34,413 nucleotides of DNA from Apostichopus parvimensis (Eukaryota; Echinodermata; Holothuroidea; Aspidochirotida; Stichopodidae), in assembly GCA_000934455.1 (NCBI GenBank), contig KN888518.1, positions 95,361-129,773 of the forward strand. The letters run 5' to 3'. Below are positions 12,401 to 23,573 of the stretch, in pieces (the stretch's first letter is position 1; each line of letters opens with the position of its first letter). The position numbers and the translations under genes were made by a program. The notes under the pieces are model-generated. The model worked only from the letters and a program-made list of their open reading frames with translations, was not told the DNA's origin and did not search any database.

Positions 12401-15190
12401 AAAATTGAAGAGTAAAGAAATCCCGAGAGCATCATAACTAGACGACTAGAAGGTGACAAATATAACTTAACCTAAACATTCAATTTGTTGTTATGTTAAC
12501 CGGTTGTCAAAAATTCGACGTTCCCTTTTTGTTCTGTGGACGCCCATGAAAGCGGTCACCCTTACCCCCCGAAATACATATAAATTAGTACTGCTACTTC
12601 CTTGACACTCCTTCACAGTAGTATCAGGAGGACATGCTATTATATAGCAATGCATGCGTAAGAAGTGTGTCAGACCAAGACTTCCGGTATAGTGAATGAG
12701 CTTAAAATAATCTCAATGAGAACAATGTAATATTATTTTTTTCAGCAATGTATTAACATACCTGTACAATGAGGGAATCATTACAATCGGAATAAATGTG
12801 CATCCTTTGAATTCAAGAAGTTCCAACCACGAACATTTACATGCAGTTACAGACAAAATGGCGACGTCGTTACAAATTGTAACACTGAATGCTTACGTGC
12901 TAGGGTATATGTCGTACGTGACTTACTCTCGACAATTCATCTAATCTGTGTTTGCTAATACAATCCGTATCAGATATTTCAGATTCAGTTGTTTACATAA
13001 GACGATTGAAGGTGTAGTACTGCATTCTTATTTGGCAAAATAGTTCTGTGTGTTTGCTTACGAATTAGTATAACAACAGTCTGTGCTAAAGGTCATGATA
13101 TCAATATGTTAAGTGAACAGTTAGCACATATTTCTAATGCAATCTAAGCCTGAAATTTCCCATGGAGTTGACTGATTTTTTATTCATAACGTTGTATGCA
13201 ATTACAAACTTTATTCAATTATAATATGCATTCAAAACAATGCCCACATAATGACACATGCATTTCATATGTGTGATTGTGTGCGTACAGGATGGAGGAA
13301 GGGGTGATGGAGACACCTTTCACATGTTTTGACTAGTGTACGTAATTGATTTAAAATTGTTGTCCCTGCAATTCAATCTCAAATAAACTCGCTTGGCTAT
13401 ATATCCTCTCCCTACTACCAAGTCTATGGTCAACATGGCAACAAATATGTTCAATGTTAGTTCAAACTTATTTTGAATTTCAGTAGTCAAATAAGAAAAA
13501 ATTAACAAAATTAAAAGAAAAAAACATGACAAATAATGTACTTAAACTAAAATAAAAAACGGATGTGTTCAATACCCAGTTCTTATAGTTTTTCATAATT
13601 TCTTCTGATTTTCAACAAAGAACGTTTTCTGCACACAATTTAAATTGTTTGTACTTTTTAATAATATTTTATTATTTTTAACATAATTGATAAATGGAAT
13701 AACCGATTAGACCATGAACATGGCTATGTCTTATAAAGAACAATTAGACATATCAAATGCGATGTATGTATATCCAAAACAACATTGTGAAATCCATGTG
13801 TAACTTTGAATAATGTATTACTCTTCAGTTGAAGAGAGACCTATACAGGGAAGAATATTCTACGCCAAAGATATGCGATTCTCAACATGAAGAACGGCGA
13901 TGTATATAAGAAATGGATAGGGACTATCAAACCAGCAAATAACAAAAAAATGAATTCGTGTTACCATTGTGTTAGGTTACTAGTTTACATAGTTTAAGTC
14001 AAATACAGATATTCAATGGGTCACCAAATTTCAAGGAGTATTATTGCATTCTTTTATGCACCTGTTTTGACCTGAACATTTTGTTTTTCATTTATTGTTA
14101 TAGTTACTCTTGTAGCGTGACATGTGAATGCAACTGCTATTATTATCAGCAAGTTAATTTTGGCAAATTTGCTTTGCTAATCGCGGATGTTTTACGGACG
14201 TTTTTCTTGTGTATATAATGTAATCCGGAATGTTCTGTTAACATTCCTAACAGCTAGATGTGTACTTTTACACAGAAATGCTACATAGGCTTCTTGTGGG
14301 TGTGACTCTATTGTTGTCTGTTTCTATAATGACTTGTCAAATAATGGACAAGAACAGATAAACCAATTCGATGCTAGCCGTTGTAACCACAAATTTCTTT
14401 TTTCATTTCCGTTGTTTATAATTTCTTAGGGAAATTTCCATTGTTCATTTATTTGCGTATCTGTTCAAATAGTTAACTCTTATTATATGATTAAATGTGA
14501 ACCTTACAGAAGAAAGGCGCAACGGTCATTTATATTTCGTCTACTTCTTCTTGATCGATGAAATCATTCTTTTAGATACAAAACTCTCTAGTGCACTAGT
14601 CTACGCTATATCCTTGTAGGTCACCGGCAGTGACGTTCAAAGTTGCAAAGTGCATTTGAACACAAGGACTGGGTAACGACCGATTAAGTAAGCATAATTA
14701 GATGAACTTAAAAGATCTGAACTTTTCCTATCTTATGTAAATTAAACTGTTTGCTCCAAATGATAGTCTTTGGACCTAATTTATTGAATTGTGATTAAGT
14801 TTCTGTTAATTGTTAGCTTAGGATGCCTGGGGATGGCGTCATGGTGCTGGCGCTTATCTATCTGTTCTTCACCTAAACGGTTGTACATCTACCTGATATT
14901 TATTTGTATATAAAGACAGTAGTTGATCATGCCTCTATAATCGATATTGAAAGTAAATTTATCTTTCATTAAATATGCTTCAATATAATACTTACAATTA
15001 TGATCAGACAGTCATTACCGCCACTGCGTGATCAATGCTGTCTAATATATGGTGCTAGTTTGCCTTCATTAATTTTTTTTCAAATTTGAGAAAGCTAAAT
15101 ATGTTTTAAACTATAAACACCATTATGTTAAGTTTGTCTAACACATTTTGTTCAGCTTAGAGAATGTTTACGCAAAAAAGGTTATAATAG
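9474..15190. other. Gene-free stretch upstream of the NLR coding exons
   Basis: No exon with good borders or recognisable protein motif is seen on either strand in these 5.7 kb. G-rich fragments occur near 10362-10373 and 11267-11285, similar in style to the decayed repeats elsewhere. A small GC-rich patch with the palindrome-like CCCTGCCCCAGGG lies near 12158. A CAAAATGGC start-like context occurs at 12858. The promoter and 5' UTR exon of the minus-strand NLR gene should be here but cannot be placed. Confidence 0.4.
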
Positions 15191-15195
15191 CTTAC

Positions 15196-15450
15196 CTCCA
15201 TAACGTTGTACGACACGATGATTTACAATACATTTGTCGAATAAAACGATGTGCTAAATTAGTTTCCTCTTTGAATAAGTCATTGTCAACACTTTCATCT
15301 GCATAAGTTTCATATAACAATTTACCTATAAGATATAAAGGATTATTAAACTCTTCAGATACATAATCCAGATAATAATAGCACTGATAATTAGTTTCCT
15401 TCACACTCTCCTTACACCTCGCACGTGATACATGAGAATACCGTGGGATC
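15196..15450 (-). CDS. Unidentified internal exon encoding a Cys-containing protein segment
   Basis: Read on the minus strand, the exon starts after GAACTTTCAG (15450) and ends at GGAG|GTAAGC (15196). It is 255 nt, phase 2 at both ends, hence a symmetric cassette. The 84 full codons read IPRYSHVSRARCKESVKETN, then YQCYYYLDYVSEEFNNPLYL, a Leu/Tyr/acidic helical part, and FIRQMYCKSSCRTTLW. Four cysteines frame a helical, acidic middle, suggesting a small secreted or disulphide-bonded module, but I do not recognise the family. Codon content is richer and less repetitive than surrounding AT-rich DNA. It lies upstream of, and on the same strand as, the NLR gene, but its phase does not join directly to the acceptor at 9474, so membership of that gene is not supported. 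Partner exons were not found. Confidence 0.5.
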
Positions 15451-16250
15451 CTGAAAGTTCATTTAAGTTTTTATTTAGGTAGGTTGCATTCGTATTTTGT
15501 TCAAGCTATTGATGCATGGTTCTATTGTAAATCACAGACTGGTAAGCATTTTCAGGTAATTTGTTTTGACCCGGGTTATGGATCAAAAATAATAATCTAA
15601 ACGGTTCCTTCAAATCCCCGTTTTTGAACACCGCGTTAATTATTGTCATCCTGGCATCAATATTTCACATATGACATTGGTGATATCGGGGAAATTGGAG
15701 ATTAGTTCTGGCTGTAAGAATCTCAAATCCACATATATTACCAATGAATGCTTACGCCTATTTCAATAAATTTTGCATCCTAAAGATTTTTCTTTTGTGG
15801 GCGGGGGGGGGGGGGGGTTAACAAAATCTTTACAGAAATTACACTATCAAAGGTATGGCATTGAACTTTCCGATTTGTTACTAATGTGACCGACTTTTTT
15901 TGCTTTCAGTAATGGCTTTTAAAATCTTTACGGGAGACATATTGAACTTGCTATATGTAATTTAAATAAAACTTTTAACGGTTTGAATTAAGTATGTACC
16001 TGACAATGTTCATATATGTATTAAGGTAATAAAAATGGAATTTACAGAACTGTTACCACTTTTGCGATATATTAATTGAAGAGTTAATTGAAAGATTGCA
16101 TAACATTATGACGTACGTTAACATTTTACACGTTTTCTTCTTTACCTTACATACCTTACTTATTTTGTAAAATGTTTCTACACCACTACGTTATATCTTC
16201 TTCATATTTTACCACTGAAGTAGGAGCAGGGGTGGAGATGACAGAATGGA
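15451..16250. other. Gene-free stretch with long G tract
   Basis: No gene is seen. A G-rich tract (GGGCGGGGG..., about 15799-15818) could be hard to sequence accurately. The rest is AT-rich with no recognisable element. Confidence 0.4.
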
Positions 16251-16259
16251 GGAATCAAC

Positions 16260-17830
16260 GTCCGTTGGAAAGCGAGGGTAATCAGGATAATGTTTCTGTC
16301 CCCTATTGTGACATAGGTGTCTCTTTAGAGTTGATGAATAATTCAGCTGGCTCATTTACATGGAAAAAAGGATTACCAAGCTGTCCCTTTTTCCTTGGTA
16401 TATATGGTTCATATAGCTACCTTTATCTTAATTTTCAATGAAATAGCCTTAACGCAACATTTCATGTGATTATAAAATGGAGTACTTTGCTAAACTAATT
16501 GTGAGCACAACATTGTTGGAACGATCGCATAAACATTTAAGTATTTTGTTGTATTTAACTAATCGTTAGAGATGAGTTTGAGACAATCGTGTCCACCTAG
16601 TTGGGTCGGCGTGGGGTCGCAGTCAGGTCGTAGGTTAGTCGCACACAAGCCCGACGACAACATTTAATGTACTGCTCATCAGTCTACTTGGGGGCCGCCA
16701 TTTTGACTATCTATAACCGTCACCTAATTTCACAATATCCAGTAGAATCGGATCTGAGTCGGGTCGTTGATAGCCGCATATTGTCACGCCTCGACTCAAC
16801 TGCGGCGCAACAGCTCCCAACGCCCTGAAGAATATCAAACATTGCTGATATGCCCGATTTGGTTACAACTATGACCGACAGTCGGATCGTGGTTGGGTCA
16901 GGAGTAAAATTTCCAACAAACTGGATTGACCCGACTGATTTTTCCTCGCAGTTGAGTCAAATCGCAGTCGGGTCGGAAGAGAGTGCGTCTGTCTTTAAGC
17001 TAGAAGTAATTACGTTATGAAACATTTATGACAGAACCACTTTCATTGTCATTAAAGTCTCTGTTATTCAGTTATAAGGGTTTTAATTAATCGTTATCTT
17101 ATGTTTGTTTCCTATATTGCTTTGCGGTTTGGAATTTCTCTAAGTATTCCTTTCACTTTCTATTTTGACAGAATATCTGTTCCCCCTTTGTATTGTATTC
17201 TTGTTAAAGCAATTTGAGATTGTTATTGATGTTAGGGGTAATAAAGAAGTAAACAATTACCTCTAGCTTATGACATAAGATATAAACTTGTCAACCCAAT
17301 GAACTGTTATTGCTCTCAAACGCGTTGTAACCTTACATTACAGGTAAACTCGATTGATTGCATGTGAGTTTGGCGCCGTTGGTGCTCTAGTCGTAAAGAC
17401 TCAGTAAGAATCCTATATGATTGAATTTTAGCAATCGATTACTTACTTTATGATTAAGGTTTCTGTCCCACCTTCCTATTGTGATAGAGGTGACCCTGTA
17501 GATTGTTGACTAATTCAGCTGGCTCATTTACATGGGCACACATGAATTCCACGCTGTCCTTCTTCTTCCTTTGATTTGTTACTGTGTTTTTATATTCTTG
17601 TATTAAGCGCTTTGAGATTATTGGTATTGATGGAATTAGAATAAGTAAATTATTATGGCTATGTTATGACAGTAGATAAAAAACTTGTTAACCTGATACA
17701 TGTTTTTTGTTGTGCCATGAAGACTGTTGTTTTCTCACATTACAAGTAAACTCAGCTGATGCAGTGATTTTCGCTCCGATAGTCAGTAAGAACCCTGTAT
17801 GAATGTATTTCAGCAATAAATTACTTACCA
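16260..17830 (+). repeat. Diverged duplicated repeat, first copy split by inserted DNA
   Basis: Two blocks each occur twice. Block A: 16260-16430 and 17450-17570, with a 24-nt identical core at 16340-16363 and 17512-17535. Block B: about 17160-17450 and 17560-17830, sharing the TTTGAGATTGTTATTGATG-like core (17213 and 17611) and the CAGTAAGAA...TTACTTAC end (17401 and 17783). In the second copy A runs directly into B. In the first copy A and B are separated by about 700 bp that includes the GC-richer segment at 16590-16990. The AAGC..TTTGAGAT..TATTGATG part resembles the 3' tails of LINE/SINE families, so the unit is probably a retroposon array. Confidence 0.6.
16590..16990. mobile_element. 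GC-richer segment with recurrent GTCGGGTCG-like words, probably inserted
   Basis: This roughly 400-bp segment differs in base composition from its AT-rich surroundings. It repeats variants of GTCGGGTCG (near 16604, 16620, 16757, 16879, 16892, 16966), some on the minus strand (GACCCGAC, 16928). A 12-bp inverted pair, GACTCAACTGCG (16793-16804) and CGCAGTTGAGTC (16947-16958), could form a hairpin. It separates two halves of a repeat that are contiguous in the neighbouring copy, which is why insertion is inferred. No terminal inverted repeat, target duplication or ORF was found. Confidence 0.35.
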
Positions 17831-17840
17831 TTGGATGCAG

Positions 17841-18023
17841 GCTCACATTCGAAATGATCGTTTCATTAAAGACGAATTTCAAGCACAAGTCCCAAACGTG
17901 AGCAGCTTCCATTCAGATACAGACAAAATGGCTGCTTCCAAAACCGTCTTGAAGCTTGATATGAATGATATTTCAAATTCGGTTGTTTGCATTAAGCTCA
18001 ATATTACACCAAGCTCTTACAAG
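17841..18023 (+). CDS. Unidentified candidate exon (61 codons)
   Basis: Bounded by acceptor TTGGATGCAG (17840) and donor TACAAG|GTAATA (18024); 183 nt, phase 0 at both ends if read from AHIRNDRFIKDEF. The frame continues through KMAASKTVLKLDMNDISNSV, then VCIKLNITPSSYK. An internal ATG at 17928 lies in a strong CAAAATGGC start context, so this could instead be a first coding exon with 32 codons. There is one N-x-T glycosylation-like site (NIT). I do not recognise the family, and no partner exon could be joined with confidence. It begins right after the duplicated repeat. Confidence 0.35.
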
Positions 18024-18140
18024 GTAATATCATTTAGGGGAAAAAATGGATTTTTCAGTCATGGGGTTACATACGAATCAGTTTACTTGTAGTCTTTATT
18101 AAAGTTCATAATCAAGTGACTTTGTACTGTTTACAGTCCA

Positions 18141-18274
18141 TATCTGTTGTACTTTTCACCATACTTAGTACCTGATATAACTTAACTAGTTGTTTGCTTA
18201 GTGACTATTAATCGGTTACATGGTGTATTTATACTCCACGTTGCATTTGCATACAATACGTGGTTGTCTCCATC
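18141..18274 (+). repeat. Duplicated segment, copy 1 (partner 19257-19390)
   Basis: About 130 bp sharing ATACTTAGTACCTG, ACTTAAC.AGTTGTTT.CTTAGTGAC and GTTGCATTTGCATA-like blocks, in the same order and orientation, with 19257-19390. Similarity ends exactly where a hAT-like terminus (CAGGGTTGGACTG, 18275) begins. Confidence 0.6.
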
Positions 18275-18430
18275 CAGGGTTGGACTGTGTCTTAAACCGA
18301 CCCGGGATTTTTCACCTTGACCGGTCCATTATTCATTGATATGTTACTTACATAGTGATCGCCGTCGTGGGGGGGGGGGTCTAAAGGAAGGGGTGTCCCC
18401 CAATTGTGTAGGTTATAATAATCCTTTAAA
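18275..18430 (+). mobile_element. hAT-like terminus (partial, decayed)
   Basis: CAGGGTTGGACTG (18275-18287) resembles hAT-type terminal repeats. It is followed by GC-rich ACCGACCCGGGATTTTTCAC, GACCGGTCC and a G tract at 18369-18379. The other end was not found, so extent and class are uncertain. It abuts the end of duplicated copy 1, which supports a real element boundary there. Confidence 0.35.
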
Positions 18431-18599
18431 AAAGACCCACAAATAATTTCCAGAAGCAACGCTTGATTAAACTGAGAAAAGTTGAAAACTGAAACCAAAA
18501 TAACAAAAATATATGTTTTAGACTGGATTTTATTTAGTTTTTCAAGCATTTTGTGACAAGATGCTTGAAAAAATGACAAAAAAACCTAAATAATATCCA

Positions 18600-19140
18600 C
18601 GGAAATATATATGTTCAATATGTGTTCAATGTCACATTCTATACTAGGAAATCATGAATTTCTTTAAAGTAGTCCCCTATACTTACAACACTTTTGTCGC
18701 CTTATTCAATTAGTGTGGACATCTATTTCGCGAAATCGGTAAACCGGGGACAAATACTCAAAGTCGTCGACTAACATTCGTCTAATTTGAAAACCAAACA
18801 CCCTATTGTATGTGGGCTAATTTTTATTCATACATAATCTCTCAGGGCTTAGCTACTGAGTGATATCCAAAAAATATAATAAGAGTTTACCATTTTACTT
18901 CGTTTACTGGAAGACGAGGTGCAGATTAATAAAATGTGTATTCTCTGCCAATGCTATGTATAAGTCAGAATGCATTGGTCACCGTACTTGTATATCTTGT
19001 CGTAAAGATATTAGCACGGACGGGTTGCCAATAGCACGTTCTTTTGTTACGAACTTACAGACTAGCTAACATGGTGATTTCATGAGCTGATTCCCACAGT
19101 TAAAAATATATTTCTACACAACCCGTCTCTATTATATAAA
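18600..19140. other. Gene-free stretch
   Basis: No supported exon or repeat family is seen. The small open frame at 18860-19069 has no splice borders or family resemblance. Confidence 0.35.
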
Positions 19141-19170
19141 CTACTGGGCAGTAATTTTTACCAGGCTCTC

Positions 19171-19230
19171 CAGCCCACCGGCCCACCAGCCTACCGGCCA
19201 ACCGGCCACCGGGCATTGCTCAAATGCCCG
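19171..19230 (+). repeat. 8-bp minisatellite (five units) joined to a hairpin
   Basis: Five units of C(A/G)GCCCAC type run from 19171 to 19210 (CAGCCCAC, CGGCCCAC, CAGCCTAC, CGGCCAAC, CGGCCACC), alternating CAG and CGG starts. The last base begins a perfect hairpin: CGGGCATT (19210-19217), loop GCTCA, AATGCCCG (19223-19230). Confidence 0.7.
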
Positions 19231-19256
19231 TGTGGCCAATCCGCCGCTGTCTCTAT

Positions 19257-19390
19257 CTATATTTGTTGTTCTTTGCAACATACTTAGTACCTGGTAAAAC
19301 TTAACGAGTTGTTTACTTAGTGACAAATCGGTTGCAGAGTAAATTTTTATTCCAGGTTACGTTTGCATATGATACATTGATATCTTCATT
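19257..19390 (+). repeat. Duplicated segment, copy 2 (partner 18141-18274)
   Basis: Partner of the segment at 18141-18274. Beyond 19390 this copy continues into ordinary sequence, whereas copy 1 is cut by the hAT-like terminus. Confidence 0.6.
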
Positions 19391-20028
19391 GACAACATCA
19401 GCCTAGATACGATCACTATTCCATACATATACTACTGAATGTCAACGGGGTTTTTTTTTGGGGGGGGGGGGTGTGTGCTGGTATGCAAGTGGTTCTGGGT
19501 CAGACATTACGACTGCTGCACTAACACGTACCTGTCCTGCTGGAAACATAGATACCGCATAAAATATCACGTGATAGGGTTTGCACCAATAAGCAGTCGT
19601 CAAATAGAACGAGAATTTGGAAGTATTTTTATAGCACCAGTTCGATTTTCAAGAACACCATCATGTTAGATATGTGTGCATATATTAACGATATAATTAA
19701 GCATGTACAATATTTACACACTTCGTACTAAGTTACTAATAAATTATTTCAGGCATTTTATACTCCAAACATCCTTTAACTTGTTGGAAAGAAGTTATTT
19801 GATTGTATCCAGTCTTCGCATAAGTCGATCAGTGGCGTTACATCGTAATGAATATTCATGATCCAGTGACGTCTGGTTCGTAGATGTTGTGGTGTGGGAA
19901 ATACTATCAAATGGTGAGATACAATCTTCCTTATAACTTGGGTATAATAGTTTCGATTTACTTGAAAGCTAAGAATATGATAGATGACCTGAGAATTGCT
20001 AGATTCTTCCGAAGTTTCCGACCATTAT
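19391..20028. other. Gene-free stretch with T/G homopolymer tract
   Basis: A T9 run followed by G12 lies at about 19450-19471. CAGTGGCG at 19831 may be another hAT-like end, but nothing else supports it. The open frame at 19439-19669 starts in the homopolymer tract and is not convincing. Confidence 0.35.
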
Positions 20029-22012
20029 TCGTCTTCGTCTTCGTTACGGTGACACATCCGCAAAAAGGGACAATATCTCACCACACACACGTCAAGAGAG
20101 TAATTAGTTAGATCTGACACGAGTACTGATATGAGTAACAGGATTCACAGAACCACTGGAACTACTAATGAGGTCTGAAAGCAGACTATTCCAATCCCTA
20201 ATTGTATTTGGAAGAAAACTATACTTATGCATAAATGCAGAAATGCATATCGTGCATGTTCCGACTCCTACGCAGAGGCTTCCTTAGGCAGTCAATAGAA
20301 ATATGAGCCTGACCATGGATGCACTTAGCAAATAAGATGATTCTACTTTGCCTGCGCCTCTCTGCCAAGGGCACCAGGTTTAGGTCCCGTAAAAGAGATG
20401 AGACAGAGCCAGGCTCTCTTGAATAATCTGAAGCGATGAAACGGGCTGCACGCCTCTGAATGTTTTCGAGGTTGTGCTGCAAGAAAGCTTGGTGGGGATC
20501 CCAAACAGAACTGGCATATTCCAATACTGGCAGGAGGAGACCTTTATACGCAGCCAATTTTGCATCCTTCGAACAAGGGGATAAGTTCCTACGAAGAACT
20601 CCCAATATCCTATTGCCTTTGTTACACACATTTTGAATATGCTTTCCCCAGTTGAGATCTGAAGTGATATGAAAACCCAGATATTTAACACAATCAACCT
20701 TAGCCAAGTGAACCCCATTGAGCATGTAATTGAAAATCACAGGTTTTCTCTTTCTAGTAATGGTCATAATGTTACATTTCACCGGCTGGAAACTCATGCC
20801 CCAATCTTTAGCCCATTGTCCTAGTATATTAATATCTTCCTGAAGTTGATGACCATCACTGACATCATCGATAACCCGATAACAGACACAGTCATCAGCG
20901 AACAGTTGGACACCAGTAGAAACAGCATTACCAATATCATTTATATAGGCCAGGAAGAGAATGGGTCCCAAAACTGACCCTTGAGGAACACCGGAAGTAA
21001 CCTAAGAAGGATTAGACCTAGACCCATTGACAACAACCGACTGCTCTCTATCACTCAGAAAAGCATCCACCTAGCAGAGAATCTGATGTGAAACACCCAT
21101 AGTGTACAGTTTAGATTTCAATAATTCGTGAGGAACAGTGTCAAAAGCCTTCTCAAAATCAAGGATGAAGACATCCACTTGCTTTATTTGGTCAAGGGAG
21201 GAGGCCCATTCGTTGATGACAGAAACGAGCTGGGTCTCGCAGCTATGGTATTTCCTGAATGCATGCTGTTTATCAGTCAAGATGTTATTATTCTGGAAAT
21301 GCTCCATGATATTAGAACTGATTATGTGCTCCAAGAGCTTGCAGCAGATACTGGTAAGAGAAACAGGGCGATAATTACTTGGCGAGGATACATCATTCTT
21401 CTTATATATGGGGCAGATGTTAGCAATTCTCCAATCCCTAGGTAGACTCCCATCAGTGATTTATTGCTGAAAAAGATGGCTGATAGTTGGCGCAATACCA
21501 GTAGCCAGTTCCTTCAGTACCCAAGGATGAATGTTATCTGGCCCCACAGCCTTTGAAGTTTTAAAACCCCGCAGCAGCTTCTCCACTCCAAAGGTGGAGA
21601 CACGAATGTCATCCATCCTCACACACAAAGGACTTTGTAATGGGATTTCATCTGGGGTATTCCTAGTAAACACACTGGAGAACTGCTCATTGAAAGCTTC
21701 AGCTTTATCTATGTCACTGAACACTATTTTGTCCTTAGTCCGCAGTGGTGGAATAAAATGTTTATCCTTACGTTTACCATTTATGTATATCCAAAAGGGC
21801 TTACAGTCAGTTTTGACATCCCCCAGGATGTCATTTACAAAATTTGTGTGTGAAGCTCTAATTTCTTTCTTTATTCTTGAGCGCAGCTCCACCCATTTGC
21901 CATAGATATTGGTCTTCCTAGTTCTTTTATACAGACTATGCAGTCTGTCGCGCCTTATTAGAGGGAAAAAATAGTTGCGTATTGCTGTTTGAACGTTCGA
22001 AAGTAAACACAT
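20029..22012 (-). mobile_element. 5'-truncated non-LTR retrotransposon (jockey/CR1-type LINE), inactive
   Basis: The minus strand encodes the RT half of an ORF2 protein. In order: a pre-RT linker rich in Arg and Lys (22012-21700); GPDNIHPWVLKELA; SNYRPVSLTSICCKLLE; the first catalytic Asp in FILDFEKAFD; GVPQGSVLGP; the catalytic FADD (20902-20891); LGFHITSDLNWG; and a C-terminal SSVWDP, NIQRRAARF region. Non-LTR elements copy their RNA at a nick by target-primed reverse transcription. The apurinic-type endonuclease expected at the N-terminus is absent, so the copy is 5'-truncated near 22012. All RT pieces lie in one frame broken by three stops: TAA 21463-21461, TAG 21073-21071 and TAG 21004-21002. 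A frameshift near 20235 leads into YSFLPNTIRDWNSL, ending at TAA 20106-20104. A CGAAGA repeat tail (20046-20029) marks the 3' end. Clade beyond jockey/CR1-like is not assigned. Confidence 0.9.
20104..22012 (-). pseudogene. LINE ORF2 reverse transcriptase pseudogene
   Basis: This is the coding part of the LINE above, given separately for its protein. Both RT active-site signatures (FILDFEKAFD with Asp; FADD) are intact, so loss of function comes from the nonsense codons, not the catalytic residues. By family expectation two stops replace Trp (VDAF preceded by W; PS-W-VTSGVPQG), i.e. TGG to TAG. The third probably replaces Gln, CAA to TAA. The last part, YSFLPNTIRDWNSL to the stop at 20104, is in another frame. 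No protein is expected from this copy. Confidence 0.85.
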
Positions 22013-23573
22013 ATCTCGATGATAATTATTCTATGAATTTTAACATTGACATGTGTAACGAAGTCCAGATACTATGTATTGAGGAGACGAACACAATAAA
22101 GTATATGAGAGAGGTGGTCTTTAAAAATGAACCCAATCAATGTCTCTTGGTGACAACAAACAACTGAATATAAATACATTAAGTACCAGTACTTTCACGT
22201 TAACTTCGCAAGCGGAGGTACCTCCGGTTAGCCGGCTACCGCTAGCCAGGGTGGTGCCACGTCCAAGAAAGGTCGTTTGCAAGCATTACAGAGAGGTTGT
22301 GTCAGGAAGCTTCAAGAAGGCGTAGAGTAAATAACACTTCATGAATAGAATAGGCAGACCTCATAGTTTTTTAACGTGGCGTGACGTACAGGCTAGAGCC
22401 ACTCGAAAAAAGAGCGGACCACTCCTTGAAAACTGAATTATAACATACACTGATTGTGCCCTACGCTTCAAAATTAGCATAATAATACTTGACCACTCAA
22501 AACGTAAATAGCAGCAGTTAACGTGGCAAACTCTTAAAGTAACATGATGTATCATAACACATTAAATACAGAGTGTTTTGCTTTGTTGGTGCTAAAAAGT
22601 AATAAATATCTCCATTTGATGTTATCTTTTGATGTCTGCTAAAGGAGAATATTCTACAAGATTGTCATACCAAACCAACGTAAGGACAACAGGTCAAGAT
22701 CAGTACACATATCCCCGTACTATTTCATTAAATGAACAGCAAAGTCGATTATCCAGTTGATAACCCTCACCCATGAAATCCATTGCTTTATCATGATTAG
22801 ATATGAACCCATATCAACGTCATGCCATATTTTTGTGGCACATGTAAACCTTTCTAAGTCATATTTATATCAGGTTGGTTGGAAGATGAAGGTTTTAACA
22901 CGTCAGTAACAAACAGTGCTGAAGGAACGATCGAACAGTTTATCTATCACTGTAACAACCAATTGCTTCAGTGTATGTATTTCTGAAATTGCGTTATATA
23001 GTGAGATACAGCAGTATTGTGTCAACCTCGTAAATTCATTTAAAAATGTCTTTGTGGTTTATTGCACACAGGTAAATATCCCTTTCCTTTTGATAATAAT
23101 TATACCTGTAGAGTCATAGGAACAGATATAATGTGTGGCCGACAAGTACTGTCACATGAGGTGAATGACTGAAATGATTCCAGTGAAAGTAAATATACGG
23201 ATACTTTTCTCGACGAAATTCTATTGGAAGCACTCAATCAACGGTGTTGAGACTTAACATCATATGACACACTACATCCGAAGGTGATCATTGTCCGTAT
23301 CCGGTGGCATGCGAATACATCGTTTAATGTTAAAGCTCTTAAATCTCTGTAACAGTACAATGTGTATTGCAAAGCAGACTAAATTTTTGTTAAAGAAAGT
23401 CATCTTGGTCTCCGGTATACGCAGCGATCATTTTTGCATTATATTAATTTTTAAGAGATTTTCTGCCCTCACATGTGTTTTCTCTTATGTAGCTGACAAT
23501 ATAAAACGTGACATACGTTTCGGCTTTGATTTCTGTCAAATAATAATCTGTAAAGTGTAAAGTAAAGTAAGTT
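22013..23573. other. Gene-free stretch
   Basis: Nothing with splice borders or family resemblance is seen. A GC-richer patch at 22205-22330 (GAGGTACCTCC palindrome, GCCGGCTACCGCTAGCC) stands out from the AT-rich background. It is open in more than one frame but has no recognisable domain. Confidence 0.35.

Noticed and set aside
13320-13532. Minus-strand open frame with a signal-peptide-like hydrophobic start
   Set aside because: The frame starts at TTG, not ATG. The hydrophobic run comes from a T-rich low-complexity tract, and no splice borders or family resemblance are seen.
18292-18579. Minus-strand open frame of 95 codons
   Set aside because: It reads through a hAT-like terminus and a G tract; no protein family or splice border supports it.
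21128-21905. Plus-strand open frames of 78-124 codons
   Set aside because: Shadows of the minus-strand LINE reverse transcriptase.
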